NCBI RefSeq assembly: GCF_033807715.1
Contig: NC_084597.1
Span: forward strand, 8,181,386 to 8,245,385
Direction of reading: 5' to 3'
Source: Cololabis saira
Lineage: Eukaryota > Chordata > Actinopteri > Beloniformes > Belonidae
DNA: 64,000 nucleotides
The notes beneath the pieces were generated by a model. That model was not told where the DNA came from, did not search any database, and saw only the letters and a program-made list of their open reading frames with translations. The position numbers were made by a program, and so were the translations under genes. Of the stretch, positions 1-12,057 are shown in pieces; the first letter of the stretch is position 1; each line of letters opens with the position of its first letter.

Positions 1-149
1 AGGAAAAGTAGCTAAATATACCAGGTCGAAAAAAGTGACTGGCTTATATTGAACCAGCTTTAGCTTCGATTATGGCATACACATACAGTATTTGTCCATT
101 AAAGGTAGGGTAAGTGATTTCTGGGTGGTCTCACTTAGAGCTGAAACAG

Positions 150-325
150 GGAGAGTTCAGTTCAGTTCAGTTCATATTTATTTCGAGCAATACAACATAA
201 CATAAGTGACCTGCGTGCAACAGAAAGTTAAACAAATACCTTTAACAGTAGATGTGCAGGTTCAAAATACAAATTAATTCATTAACACTCGAAAGGGAGT
301 GGGAAGAAGAAAACTTCCCTACAGA
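150..325 (-). mobile_element. LINE 3' tail fragment
   Basis: TTCATATTTATTTCGAGCAA followed by a CGAAAGGGAGTGGGAAGAAG block resembles the same end-block seen at 41978-42100, where it is attached to LINE reverse-transcriptase coding sequence. Only the 3' end is present. The orientation is inferred from the 42-kb copy. Confidence 0.45.
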
Positions 326-617
326 GTTATAGCACTTTTCCACTAGCAACTACTCGGCTCTACTCATCTCAGCTCGGCCTAGTTTCTTTTCCATAACGAT
401 TCAGCACCTGGAGCAGAAGTAGGAGGTTGGATGAAGCTGCTTTGACGTATTTGATTGTGTGATCTAAAAGGAGAAGACAACAACACTAAAGATGTAGAAC
501 CTGGAGGAAATGATAGATGTGCTGCTGGGTCTGTGGCTTGTGTTCAATATCAAGTTAAAAAATGAGAGAGAGAGAAGCTTCAAGCGGGAACGCTTTTTAA
601 TTTCTTTGGTTTGTCTC

Positions 618-1158
618 GTCGCTACGCAGCCCCTAAAGGGACACAGAGCTGGGTGGACCAAACCATTTCTAAGAAGGGAAGGGGCAAAGGGAATTGTCGA
701 AGTGATTTAAATGAGAGAATATTGTGTGACAGGTGGCTCTGTTTGAATTTGGATTCATTAGTGTGACTATATATTGTGTATTATGTATGCATAATCATTT
801 TTTCATAGGTTACTGGGGGGGGGGGGGGGGGGGGGCATGTGTGGGCCCTTGTGGGCTTTGGGCCCTTATATTTGTCACCACCTTTCCCCCCTATACGACG
901 GCGCTGCTCCCATGTACTTGTTTTTACGCGCTTATGTAGAACAACTTTTAGGCGCTCACTTTTTTTGTGAGTTTTGCGAGAGCGCGTGAAACTTTTTAGT
1001 GAGTGCATAAATGTTTTTGGTGCTCACGTAAACAACTTTACGTGCTCACTTAAAGGTTTTACGCGCGCGCGCACCTAAAGGTTTCCACACGCGTGCGTAA
1101 AACTCATTATATGTATAAAAAAAAAATCCGTGTCCCTTTAGGGGCTCCGTACGTCGCT
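618..1158. mobile_element. Terminal-inverted-repeat element (AGCCCCTAAAGGGACAC ends)
   Basis: AGCCCCTAAAGGGACAC at 628-644 and its inverted copy GTGTCCCTTTAGGGGCT at 1129-1145, with further matching bases outside, bound a non-coding interior. The interior has a 21-G homopolymer at 815-835 and repeated GCGCTCACTTTTT-like motifs. No transposase is seen. The G run is a likely assembly-error site. Confidence 0.5.
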
Positions 1159-1509
1159 GCTGAAAAGTCAGCTGGAGCCGCGAGCAGCTATGAAGTGTCA
1201 GAGCTCCTGGTGGATCTGGTCGTTCCTTATCGCCCGTCTAGATCCCTTTTTAATTCTCTCCTCAGACACCAGGTTTATGAACATCTGCACCTCAGAGTTG
1301 GATCATGAAACAGACTTTTGCTCTGTCGTTGCTGATGGAATTAAATGAACAAGAAGTCGCCGTCAGAGTTGCTCTTTCTCTGATGTCACATCCTGACTCA
1401 GACGTCTGACTCCAACCCCCCGACCAATCGGTGGCCTGTAGTGTGATGACGTCAGATACAGCTCACTCCGCTCGGCAGAGTAGAAACAGAAAAAGTATCT
1501 ACTTGGCAC

Positions 1510-2317
1510 CAGTGGTGTAAAGTAACAAAGTACAAGTACTTGGTTACTGTACTTAAGTAAGATTTTTGAGAATTTGAACTTTTATTGATACTTTTATTTT
1601 TCTGTACTTTTACTTTTACTTCGTTACATTTTCGAGGAAAAAATTGTACTTTTAATCCGCTATATTTAAAATTGGACACGTCGTTACTCGCTACATAGAG
1701 TAGCCTATAAGGGGCTGCGCTCCAAGGTGGGCGGAGTTCTGCTGCGTGGCTACTTTGAAGACACAAGCAGTGCTGAAAATGGAGGAGGAACGACACACGC
1801 TCTCAGAAGAAAAGCAAACTCAGCAAAGAATATATTCCGACCTGGACATGGATTCCTCTTCAGAAGAAGTCATTGCCACTAGTGCAACAACTTCTCTAAT
1901 GGGCTACAGCAGCAGTGATGAGCAAAGGGAGAATTTAAAATGGTGTAATGGAGACAAACGCTAATATAAAGGGGTCAGAATAATATCACCATTATTTAGA
2001 GTTGTAAGCAAATTCTTGGAATAAAGCCACTTTCGACAGCATGACAATGTTGGGACTTCATTTCTTTGCAATCCTTTTGAAAAAAGTTTTGTACTTTGTA
2101 CTTTGTACTTTTTATTTTTTACTTTTGTACTTAAGTACATTTTACACCATGTACTTTTGGTACTTTATTATATTTAATTTGAGGTACTTTTATACTTTTA
2201 CTTAAGTAATGTTCTTAATGGGTAGCCTACTTTTTACTTTTACTTAAAGGAGCATTTTCAAGCAGAAAATCTGTACTTTTACTTAAGTACAATATTTTTG
2301 TACTTTTTCCACCTCTG
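1510..2317. mobile_element. hAT-type non-autonomous element (CAGTGGTGTAAAG ends)
   Basis: It begins CAGTGGTGTAAAGTAAC and ends TTTTTCCACCTCTG. The interior is full of GTACTTTTACTTAAGTA motifs near both ends, in opposite orientation. The flanks CTTGGCAC and CTTGACAT are a 6-of-8 target-site match, fitting an old hAT insertion. A 72-codon ORF at 1746-1964 (EEERHTLSEEKQTQQ...) matches nothing I know and is probably a transposase fragment or chance. Confidence 0.65.
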
Positions 2318-2941
2318 CTTGACATGTTAGACCCGCCTCGACCCCTAGTGGAAAAGCGCAAAACCGAGGCGAGTCGAATCGGGCTGAATAGGTAGTGGAA
2401 AAGTGCCTTTAGTTCCTCCTTCCAAAACAAAAACACGCCCCATCATGAACACTCTAAAGCCTCTACCCTGTCCCCATCGGCTTCCCCGGCCCCCTGTGGG
2501 TGATTGACTGGAGTGGATGTTGTTGCAGATCTGGCCCGGGAACAGATTGAGGGCTGTGTATGAAAACCACTGTTATTATTTTACATTTTTGTTTTGTTTG
2601 ATTTATTTATCTTAATGTGCACTCATGGTGAGGAGATATTCAGTGAATGTGACAACATTTTTACTGGGTTAGTAATCAAATAGAATTGCTTACCTTTCCT
2701 TTAACTGACCAGTCAATTACCTTTTTATGTGGTGGCCAGTCCACGTTTGAAAAGGATGCCTTGTACCTTTATATCAAATTTTGAGTTTATTGAACACTGG
2801 CGTTGTCAATTTGGAATATGCTTGAACAATAAATGAGGAAAACGAATACATCTATTAATTAAAAAACGTAGCTGTTCAGTATATTCAGGTATATAGGACA
2901 GTATCAATTTAATACTAATCCCGTAGGCCTATACATTAGAC

Positions 2942-3667
2942 CAGGGGTCGGCAACCCAAAATGTTGAAAGAGCCATATTGGACCAAAAACACAAAAAAAA
3001 AATATGTCTGGAGCCGCAAAAAATGAAAAGTCTTGTATCAGCCTTAGAATGAACGCAACACATGCTGCATGTTTCTATATTAGTTATAACTGGGGGAAGA
3101 TTCTTTTTTTTTATTATGCATTTTGAGAAAAAAGTCGAAATGTCAAGATTAATGTTGAAGTACAAACTTGAGAAAAAAGTCGAAATGTCGAAATTATAGA
3201 AAAAAGTCGAAATGTCGAGAAAAAAGTCGAAATGTCAAGGAAATAGTCAAAATTTTGTGAAAAATGTTGAGAAAAAAGTCAAAATTTCGAGAAAAAAGTT
3301 GAAATGTCGAGGAAATAGTCAAAATTTCGTGAAAAATGTTGAGAAAAAAGTCAAAATTTCGAGAACAAAGTCGAAATGTCGAGAAAAAAGTCAAAATTTC
3401 GAGAAAAAAGTTGAAATGTCGAGAAAAAAGTCGAAATGTCGCGAAAAAAGTCAAACTTTCGAGAAAAAAGTTGAAATGTCGAGATTAAAAAGGAAAGGAA
3501 TAAGGAAGAAAAAAGGAAAAAAAGAAGAAAGAAAGAAGAAAGGAGAAGAAAAAAAAAGAAGAAAAAAGGAAAAAAAAGGTCAAACATTTTTGAAAAAGCT
3601 CCGGGAGCCAATAGGGCGGCGCTAAAGAGCCACATGCGGCTCTGGAGCTGCGGGTTGCCGACCCCTG
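2942..3667 (+). mobile_element. hAT-type element with GTCGAAATGTCGAGAAAA tandem core (copy 1)
   Basis: The ends are CAGGGGTCGGCAACCC and GGGTTGCCGACCCCTG, with a perfect 8-bp target duplication CATTAGAC (2934-2941, 3668-3675), so it is an intact hAT-type insertion. Inside are a TTATGCATTTTGAGAAAAAAG entry block, about 20 units of a GAGAAAAAAGTCGAAATGTC-like tandem repeat, an A/G-rich stretch and GGCGGCGCTAAAGAGCC. The long K/S/R- or F-rich ORFs across it are translated repeats, not genes. Confidence 0.85.
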
Positions 3668-3675
3668 CATTAGAC

Positions 3676-5514
3676 ACTATGCAAGATGAGTGAACTGTAT
3701 ATTTTTCCATTCATCTTCTCACAACGCATCAAATTCATCGGGTGTTTCTGAATATGACAAATAACTTCCCCCTCCAGCAGCTACAACAGTAAAATACTGA
3801 TTATTCACTGATGCTTTGGTAATCTAGTCAGACGGACAGAGAAACCAGAAACTACCCTTGATCCAGAAAGTAGAAAGAGAAAGCATGTGGTGAAACTTTA
3901 AATTCAGATGAATTAGATCCTTTGTTCTGGCCCTTTTTATTGTGACCTCATATCCAGGAAGGATGGGCAGGGATGACAGACTGAAGTCTGAAGGGCAAAA
4001 TTATAGACGGTGAGTCTTTAAAACAGACGTGACAAAGTGGAATCTGCACTCTGCAGAGGTTTGAAGACGTCCCCCTTACCACAATTAATGTGAAACAACC
4101 CAAGTAAAACAATCATTTTCAAACTAAATCCAGAGTTTGAGCTGAGAATAAATGACTCACAAACTCAAATGCACAGAATCGTAGTTTATTGCGTCGCTTT
4201 ATACGGTGCCCCACATTTCGGTCCTTGCAATTTTCCCCAAACAAAGCACATACTGTACCCTCTCACAGACCAAATCGTTAAATAGTGGATACCTTCCAGT
4301 GTCTGTGGTTATTAACTCAGGGGAATGTTCTGTGTGGTTGAATAAACAAGCGTGGTCTGGCAGCGGGCCATTAGCATTGTTACAGTCACAATTCCCAGTC
4401 ATTTCCCAGTGGCCACCGCTTTGCCAGCAATAGGAACATTTCAGTGAAAAAGTTAAACAGTTACTTCAGACCCACAGCGAGTCTGGGACCAATCACAGAG
4501 CGGGTCCACATAAGGGCAGCTGGATTAACAGACTGGGAACATGGTTGGAAAATCTGTGGGTTTTTCAGCAAACGGCAGTGATGTGGGGCTCACATCTGCA
4601 TTTACATAAACTCTGGGCCAAATATGAAACCATCAGCAAGTACTAACCCAAAATATGTGGTCAGAATGAGTCCGTGTGTATTCATAGACTAGTGAAGCAG
4701 CGCGAGGGTGGAGGGTTTTCACTTTTGCAGGACCACCCTTTCTAAAAATCTTTCCTCGTAAGAAGCAACCTCCCTATTTGAGGTTTCTTGTCATCTTTGT
4801 TCAGCAGAACTGTTTTTAAAGTTTTCTATAAACTGTCGATTTTTAGCGACAAATGTAGCAAGACTTTGCATCTGTTCATTGCACCGTGATGCAATGATGC
4901 ATTATTGCATCACTGCACCGTGTATGTCTTTTCCTGTCATTATAATGGGATATCATTAAGTACAACCTACAAACTGCAACCCCTCATTTGCAAGTACTTA
5001 CAATATAATCTTTAGCCGCTCGGAGTAGCTGTGTTTCACAGATGTTAATATCATCACTGAGAGAAAGTTTCCACTGCATAAAACCCCATTCAACAATGTA
5101 CCGTTTTTTTTTAATTTAGTGAGTTAAGCTTAAAACATTTCAACAAAATGTACTTTATAATTAAACCTGGACATAATCATTATGCAGCAGCAACATTTCA
5201 TACAATTACAATGACATTAGTATTAAACCAGCTGCCAGAGTTGAATCAAAAGCCTTTTATTTTCATTGTACAGGAACAAAAGATGCTACAAATACAACAA
5301 AAATGGTTTCTACAAGGTGCACAAAGTAGGCTTTGGCATGGCAAACACCATTTATCCAAAAAGATAAGACAAAAAGCGAGGTTAAGATGGACCTATTAAG
5401 ACGCATCTCTTTATGCAGAGTTTGGTATCTTAAGCATGTGCATATATCATAAGGTTGTATCATTTCATTTATGATGTGTCATGAAAATTGTATTCTACAT
5501 CATAACAAATATTC
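3676..5514. other. No recognisable gene or repeat
   Basis: AT-rich, no ORF with family resemblance. A small palindrome (GTGATGCAAT, 8-nt loop, ATTGCATCAC) sits at about 4887-4914. Otherwise I see nothing I can name. Confidence 0.5.
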
Positions 5515-5522
5515 ACCTAGAG

Positions 5523-5984
5523 CAGGAGTCGGCAACCCGCGGCTCCAGAGCCGCATGCGGCTCTTTAGCGCCGCCCTAGCGGCTCCCTGGAGCTTTTTCA
5601 AAAATCTTTGACATTTTTTTTCCTTTTTTTCTTCTTTTTTTTTCTTTTACTCCTTTTTTTCTTATTTTTTTCCTTTTTTTCCTTTTTTTTCTCTTTTTAT
5701 TTCTTCTTTTTTAAATTTTTTTCTTCTTTTTTTCCTTTTTTTTCTTTTTCTTATCTTATCGACATTTCGACATTTTTCTTGACATTTCGTCTTTTTTCTC
5801 GAAATGCATAATGAAAAAAAAAAAAAATTCCCCCAGTTATAACTAATATAGATACATGCAGCATGTGTTGCCTTCATTCTAAGGCTTATACAAGACTTTT
5901 CATTTTTTGCGGCTCCAGACATATTTGTTTTTTGTGTTTTTGGTCCAATATGGCTCTTTCAACATTTTGGGTTGCCGACCCCTG
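5523..5984 (-). mobile_element. hAT-type element of the CAGGGGTCGGCAACCC family (copy 2)
   Basis: Reverse orientation to copy 1: it starts CAGGAGTCGGCAACCCGCGG and ends TTGGGTTGCCGACCCCTG. A perfect 8-bp duplication ACCTAGAG flanks it (5515-5522, 5985-5992). The tandem core has shrunk to a few GACATTTCGAC units beside a long T/C-rich stretch. No coding potential. Confidence 0.85.
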
Positions 5985-6039
5985 ACCTAGAGGGTTGAAT
6001 TAGTACTCCTCCAACTGGAATGCCATAGAGGGAATCAGC

Positions 6040-6715
6040 ATGACGTCACAGATGCAACTTCACAGCGGGTTACGCCCACTGAGTGGCAGAAAGACTGAGT
6101 GGCAGAAAGACTGAGTGGCAGCTTAAACTTTCAGTTTGATCACTTGAAAGAGTTATCGTTTTACAGACTGCCGAAAAAATAAGCTTAAGAGAGACAAATG
6201 TATCGCTGCAATTCGCAGAAACAACTGGATTCCGGCACCGAAACGTGGATTTGCGGTTCCCATTTTGTATCAGGTAATGTTGGATTTTTGGGTAGCTAAT
6301 GTTAAACGGTCAAATCATGAAATTCAGTGTCGTCATCACTTTAATTTCTACAACAAATCCTGCCTTGAAGTCGGACCAAGCGTCAAGACTTTTGTAAGCC
6401 TTCAAGCTTTGCTTCGTGTATTTCCCCGGCGTAGAAATTAAGTACATACAAATATCAGAAAACTGGATTCGTGGCCAAATATTAATGTCCATGGACCACT
6501 GGTTCTTGGTAACTGTACCAAACATTAATGTCCATGGACCACTGGTTCTTGGGGTAACTGTACGGGTCACTGTCAAGTCCAACTGCCTTTAATTTAAGCC
6601 GATAATCGGCTGTTATCCCGTCTTCTCCACTAGTTGCAGCTGTTTTTGCTGATGTTTTACCACTCAGTGCAAGTAAGAGGGCGTGGTCCAGTGGGAAAGT
6701 GACGTCAATGCAGAT
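6040..6715 (+). pseudogene. DNA-transposon fossil with a THAP-domain exon (copy 1)
   Basis: The segment starts near an AGCGGGTTACGCCCACTGAG block and ends near TGCCACTCAGTGCAAGTAAG, as the copy at 25633-26545 does. On the plus strand the ATCGCTGCAATTCGCAGAAA region (about 6200-6272) encodes most of AIRRNNWIP..TWICGSHF, the second half of a THAP zinc finger with its C..H pair, followed by GGTAATG, a splice-donor-like end. The N-terminal part with the CxxxC pair is lost. THAP domains occur in P-element and some other transposases; no catalytic part is present. Confidence 0.6.
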
Positions 6716-6725
6716 CCTCTATGAG

Positions 6726-7350
6726 CAGGAGTCAGCAACCCGCGGCTCTAAAGCCGCCCTAGTGGCTCTGGAGCTTTTTCAAAAATGTTTGACCTTTTTT
6801 TTCCTTTTTTTCTTCTTTTTTTTCTTTTTTCCTTTTTTTTCTTTTTTTCTTTTTTTTCTTTTTTTCTTATTTTTTTCAAAAATGTTTGAAATTTTTTTCT
6901 TCTTTTTCTTCTTTTTTCTTCTTTTTTCTTTTTTTCTTCTCTTTTTTTCTTCCTTTTTCCTTTCCTTTTTATTCTTGGTATTTTGACTTTTTTCTCGACA
7001 TTTTGACTTTTTCTCAACATTTCGACTTTTTTCTCAACATTTTGAATTTTTTCTCGACATTTTGACTTTTGTCTCAAGATTGTACTTCAACATTAATCTT
7101 GACATTTCAACTTTTTTCTCAAGATCTCTACTTTTTTCTTGACATTTCGACTTTTTTCTCGACATTTCGACTATTTTCTCGAAGTGCATAATGAAAAAAA
7201 AAAATCTTCCCCCAGTTATAACTAATATAGATACATGTGTTGCTTTCATTCTAAGCCTGATACAAGAATTTTCATTTTTTGCAGACATATTTGTTTTTTG
7301 TGTTTTTGGTCCAATATGGCTCTTTCAACATTTTTGGTTGCCGACCCCTG
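6726..7350 (-). mobile_element. hAT-type element of the CAGGGGTCGGCAACCC family (copy 3)
   Basis: It starts CAGGAGTCAGCAACCCGCGG and ends GGTTGCCGACCCCTG, reverse orientation. The flanks TCTATGAG and CTCTGTAG match only partly, so this copy is older or its ends have drifted. The interior has T/C-rich sequence, then GACATTTCGACTTTTTTCTC-type units and the conserved TTATAACTAATATAGATACA block. Confidence 0.78.
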
Positions 7351-8232
7351 CTCTGTAGGATTGATCTCCAGCCTCATTATATGCCCAAGTTTCCAGAGAA
7401 AATGGAAGCGTTGCATCAGGAAGGGCCTCTGATTTAAAACCAGATCAATATGTAAAACAAGATTTTCCGCTGTGGCGACTACGGGTTTTTACACCGCTTT
7501 AGATATGTAGTAAATATAGCGTTTAACCAACAGATCTTCACTCATGCCATAAACGTATAGACATTATTATTCATTATTAATCTTAATGCTTCATAAAAGC
7601 AAAGTGCACTTCAAAAAAAATCTATGTGCGTAAAGTATTCAATGGACATTCATAATTGATTATATTGCAGGTCGACTGGTAACATAAGAGCATCTCAAAG
7701 CGGAGAACTAATGGTTAAATGAGAATGGAAAGATAGAATATTGCCCCCTCCCCAATTTAGCACTACACATGTATGACAAATTGTACTTGGCTGGCTTGCC
7801 TGTAGTCACTACTCTGCCAGGGTTTGCCTTGTTCAAGCTCTCAACCCTTCATTAGAGCGCACGAGTTGGGTTCAGGTTCATGGGCAGCGAGCACATCTAT
7901 GTGCAATTACATGAATATGCCGCCTTTAATTTCACCCTCGCCATTTTGAGGCAAAAACACACCCCATGAGTCTGGTCTTCAAATCTGAGGCAGACCGTCC
8001 CCTCCTGCCCTGTGGCTTTGTGGTGGCAGTATTTCGAGGCACGGCGGTCTCTTCCATGCAGCTCAACAGAACAAGGCCGAGGAGATGTTTCTGCATGTGG
8101 ATAATTTCAGCTGTGGCTCAGTTTAGTCTGGGATCTGCAGTTTCAGAGGGCCACACAAACAGAAATAGGTCTGTTATTTCCTTTGGCTCCAGATATCTAG
8201 TGCTATACCTTTTGTTTCTTAACTGTTAAGTG
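7351..8232. other. No recognisable gene
   Basis: An 87-codon ORF at 7966-8229 has no recognised domain and no supporting signals. Nothing else is identifiable. Confidence 0.4.
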
Positions 8233-8863
8233 CAGAGGTGTCAAGTAACGAAGTACAAATACTTCGTTACCTTACTTAAGTAGAAATTTTGGTTATCTAT
8301 ACTTCACTGGAGTAATTATTTTTCAGGCGACTTTTTACTTTTACTCCTTACATTTTCACGCAATTATCTGTACTTTTTACTCCTTACATTTTAAAAACAG
8401 CCTCGTTACTCTATTTCATTTTGGCCTTTAATAAAAACTATCTAGTTAAATTGCTCCATCCGGATAGAGTGAATTTGGTTGTGGTTGTTTCAGATGTTCT
8501 TGTCCAGTTTTGTTCTTACATCCGTTCCCTCAGATTCCTGCAACTAAACTTGGATGTACATTCCAATAAAGGTTAGGATAAATGATAACATGAACATGAA
8601 GTTTGACTTTTTGCACCATTACAATACTTATAGGCAACTAGTCATCATATCTGCTGCTCTCTGAAACACATGTTAATGCTCAATAGTACACATATATGCT
8701 TCTTTCATATATTTGCATTATACTAAGATACATTCATTTTCAATGGCTTTTGTCCTTAATGGCTTTTTTCCCCCTTACATTACTTTTACTTTTATACTTT
8801 AAGTAGTTTTGAAACCAGTACTTTTATACTTTTACTTGAGTAAAAAACTTGAGTTGATACTTC
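8233..8863 (+). mobile_element. hAT-type element, CAGAGGTGTCAAGTAAC family, 3' truncated
   Basis: Near-identical to 22330-23037 through most of its length, starting CAGAGGTGTCAAGTAACGAAG. The usual right end (TTTTGACACCTCTG) is missing: homology stops around GTTGATACTTC, where L1-like sequence starts. Confidence 0.75.
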
Positions 8864-9560
8864 CTCTCTTTATATCAAAGAAAAATGGGAAAAAGTGTTG
8901 AGAGAACGGATAACTGAGGAGGAATAGTTTAATATTTGTAAAATGCAGTGCAGGGCCACTAGCTCCAGGATCTGGAGAGAATTCAATTGGAAAAATATTC
9001 TCAGATCTTGTATAACTCCAAACATTAGGAAGGAGAAGTATGTAACCAGCAGCCGTGCTGGAGACCATGTGGACACATGGATGTGGCCCATATGCATATT
9101 TTCTGGTCCAGCCAGAAGATAATAGGATATTGGGATAAAATTTGGCAGGGTTTAAGAAAAATAATAAGATACGAGATTCACAAATCTTGTAAAATACTTT
9201 ATTTGGGAAATTTGACACAAGATATAATACAAAAAGAGGATGAATATCTTGTTAAAGTTCTGCTATCGGCAAGTAAAAAAGCAATAACAAAGTTATGGTA
9301 TAAAGCAGAACCAGCGACCGCGGGGCAGTGGCTGAGACCTGCGGAAGAAATATTTGTAATGGAAAAAATGACACGTAAACTACGATTTCAAGAAACACAA
9401 TTTCAGAAACAATTGACAGATTGTAGAGCACAGCAAGAGGACACCACCATCACCACTGGACAATAAGGACATTGATATGAAAATAATTGCTTTGTGAAGT
9501 AAAACCTGACACTGTAATTGTTGACGGAATTTTCAAAAAAAAAAAAAAGTTAAAAAAAAA
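8864..9560 (+). pseudogene. 5'-truncated L1-type LINE, ORF2 C-terminus
   Basis: Reading frames on the plus strand give KEKWEKVLRERITEEE, then WREFNWKNILR, then MHIFWSSQKIIGYWDKIW and LLSASKKAITKLWYKAE. This is the characteristic end of fish L1/Tx1-like ORF2, after the reverse transcriptase (the tail with its Cys/His motif). At least one frameshift separates the parts. The last ORF ends at 9466, and A-rich runs near 9535-9565 probably mark the 3' tail. Non-functional. Confidence 0.65.
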
Positions 9561-9569
9561 AACAACCCA

Positions 9570-10370
9570 AAAGTAAAATAATTAAGGATTAACAGAGATT
9601 TGTTGATCTCAGCAAATAAAAAAGTTTGAATCAAGGCTCGGTTTGAGTGGGGTCTTTGTCCAGAGAGGAGTTGGGATGTCTTGAGTCCAGATATGGACCC
9701 AGGGATTTTTCAGAAGGTTTCAAGACTTTCTGATGGGGGACGAGCAGAAAGGTATTAGCAAATTAGCACAATAGAGTAATCACAAGAGTTTTCCTGAAGC
9801 AAGACGATCTCGATAGTACGGTCAGAATCTGTCGGAGTTGGAGAGTCATCTTAAAAGCGGAGGATATTGATTTTCAGTCACACTCCCGAAACCCCTTCAG
9901 AAATAAAGAAGAGGGAAGGAATTGTCATTATCTGGTTTTGATATTTTTTTTACTTGGTATATGACAGTAAATGTTTTAAGTCTTGAATCATTTGAAGCTG
10001 AAGTGAACGCTAGTTCAAGTTCTGCAGTCAGATGCTTCTTTGCTTCCTGCTTAAGCTCCGACTGATATTCACTCCAAGATCAAGAGATAGTTTTTCTGTC
10101 CCGGTGCTTAAAAAAAAAACCAAAAACCCCCAGAGGAAATACAGACATGGGACAATCTTATACTGTAACTATGGGGTGTGGATCGGATTTCTGCTGTGAC
10201 TGACATATCAGTAGCTCTTTTATTGTTGTCTTATGTGACAAAATGTACATTTAAATTGTTTGATGCTATATATTGTTTATGTTTCTATTTTATGTATGTT
10301 ATTATGTTCTCAATTAACTGTAGTGTCATTCACTACCTTGAAAGACATTGTTAAATACTTACACTTACAG
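9570..10370. other. Unassigned, AT-rich
   Basis: No convincing ORF; A-homopolymer at about 10108. Likely old mobile DNA, but I cannot name it. Confidence 0.35.
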
Positions 10371-10371
10371 T

Positions 10372-11085
10372 GCGAAGGCCCTATTGTATCTGTAGGATTT
10401 ATTAATTTTTTTTCCGACGAAATGAGGGCCTTTTTGCCCCCTAAACGTGCCCCAAAAGTCACCAAATTCTGCACACAACCCAGGCCTGGCGAAAAATGTG
10501 ATATTTCATGGTTTGCATTAATGGGCGTGGCCTAATGGCTCAACAGCGCCCCCTAGAAAACTTTGTGCCTCAAGCCCCACAATACGGTTTGACGTACATG
10601 CACGAAAATCGGTACACACCTGTATCATGTCACAACTTAAAGAAAAGTCTCTTGGAGCCATGGCCGAAACCGAACAGGAAATCGGCCATTTTGAATTAAT
10701 CGTGTAATTTTGGCGCAATTTATACCATTTCTTCAGCCGCTTCTTCACCCGAACCGTAACGTGCACCCAGGTGTGTTATACATCAAAATGTGCGTCTCCA
10801 TCCTGCGATAATGCGCAATACTTTTCTCAGTCAAAAGCGTTGCCGTGGCGACGATAGACGCCAAAAAGCGTGCCCCCGCTTCATCTGATTGGTCCATATT
10901 TGATAGTTCTTACTTTCTGCCATAACTTTTGAATGGTTTGACGTAAAGACTCATGGGTGGTGTCATCGGACTCGGTATTGAGTCCTTGAACATAATTGGC
11001 AAATTAGCCCCGCCCCTTCTTCTGATTGGTCGATATCTGATAGTTCCTACTTTCTGACATAACTTTTGAATGGTTTAACATAGAG
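10372..11085 (+). repeat. GGCCC interspersed repeat (copy 1, truncated)
   Basis: Begins GCGAAGGCCCTATTGTATCT and contains TTTTTGCCCCCTAAACGTGC, GCGTGGCCTAATGGC and CAGCGCCCCCTAGAAAAC. It is highly similar over about 650 bp to 29840-30630 and, in reverse, to 44745-44905. This copy lacks the GAGGGCCCGTTC end because the next element interrupts it. Short ORFs here (for example 10508-10699) recur in the other copy as part of the repeat and are not host genes. Confidence 0.75.
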
Positions 11086-11298
11086 CAGTGTTTCTCAATC
11101 CTGGTCCTCGTGGGCCCCTGTCCTGCATGTTTTAGATGTTTCCCGGCTTCAGCACACCGTGATAAAAGTACCTGTGTCATCAACAGAGCTGTGCAGACCT
11201 TGGTGACAAGCTAATTAGGACCTTTAATTAGAATCAGGTGTGTTGGTGCAGGGAAACATCTAAAACATGCAGGACAGGGGTCTACGAGGACCAGGATT
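11086..11298. mobile_element. Palindromic hAT-type MITE (CAGTGTTTCTCAATCC), right end lost
   Basis: CCTGTCCTGCATGTTTTAGA and its inverted copy (11250-11280) form long arms around a short centre. The left end CAGTGTTTCTCAATCCTGG is intact; the matching right end stops at ACCAGGATT, where an ATT repeat begins. A fragment of a related element lies at 33292-33350. Confidence 0.65.
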
Positions 11299-11321
11299 AT
11301 TATTATTATTATTATTATTAT

Positions 11322-11362
<41 letters not shown>

Positions 11363-11505
11363 ATGGTAGTAGTAGTGACAGTAGTAGTAGACTACTACTA
11401 CTACTACTATCACTACTACTACCACTACTACTACTAGTAGTAGTGGTAGTAGTAGTGATAGTAGTAGTTTTAGAAGTATTATTATTATTATTATTATTTT
11501 ATCAT
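11294..11505. repeat. Compound triplet microsatellite (ATT, TAG and TAC arrays, self-complementary)
   Basis: An ATT run, then TAG repeats, then a switch to the complementary ACTACTACT run, then TAG repeats again and a closing ATT run. Adjacent arrays are reverse complements, so the segment can fold on itself. The Tyr/Val/Ile-rich ORF across it is an artefact. Confidence 0.85.
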
Positions 11506-12057
11506 CCTTCATACTTGTTTATTCATCTCACGCGAGTGAATCTATAAGATAACTGCGTTTTTACATAAGGATTTTGGTTTTACAAAATGACCGCTAGATG
11601 GCGCCTTGTATATACGTTTTGATTTTGTGTACCGTTTTTGCGTACTGACGCACGCAGAAGAAGAGTCTACCCTGAGTTAACAAGACTAGATAAAAAACGA
11701 ACTTTGTCAGCTGATAAATACTACTTTATTTCATTTGTAAAAGTTTTCTAAGACTCCAAAGTTTGTTCCTGATTGCAAAAACGAAGATGTAAGATTGTTT
11801 TATCCGGAGGATTTGTTTTTCTTTTGAGTTAGACTCGACGTGAACTCCGGTGAGTTTATCAATTTAGTATGCAAATAAGCTGTAGCATGTTATGTTTCTA
11901 GTTACTGAAACGGATGGGTTAATCTTTTATTTTACCGTTGTTGAACTTGTTTTATAACCAAAAACCAATCGGAGTCAAGTGGAAACATTATAGACATATT
12001 GTTTTTGTAAGATTAAGCTGATTTTGGGTTAATGGAAGTGGGGTTATTTTGAAGAGA

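Larger units (their letters stand above)
331..2408. mobile_element. Composite DNA transposon with GCACTTTTCCACTA ends
   Basis: The left end AGCACTTTTCCACTAG and the right end TAGTGGAAAAGTGCCT are inverted copies, followed inward by similar ACTCGGCT/AGCCCGAT-type blocks. Two other elements (618-1158 and 1510-2317) lie inside, which explains the length. I could not fix a target duplication. Pairing these two ends as one element is an inference. Confidence 0.5.

Noticed and set aside
3212..3625. 137-codon Lys/Ser-rich ORF
   Set aside because: Made of the GTCGAAATGTCGAG tandem repeat inside a hAT-type element.
4887..4914. Small palindrome as a regulatory site
   Set aside because: Ten-bp arms in AT-rich DNA are common by chance; no supporting context.
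10260..10535. 91-codon ORF
   Set aside because: Its 3' half is GGCCC repeat and its start is generic hydrophobic AT-rich translation.
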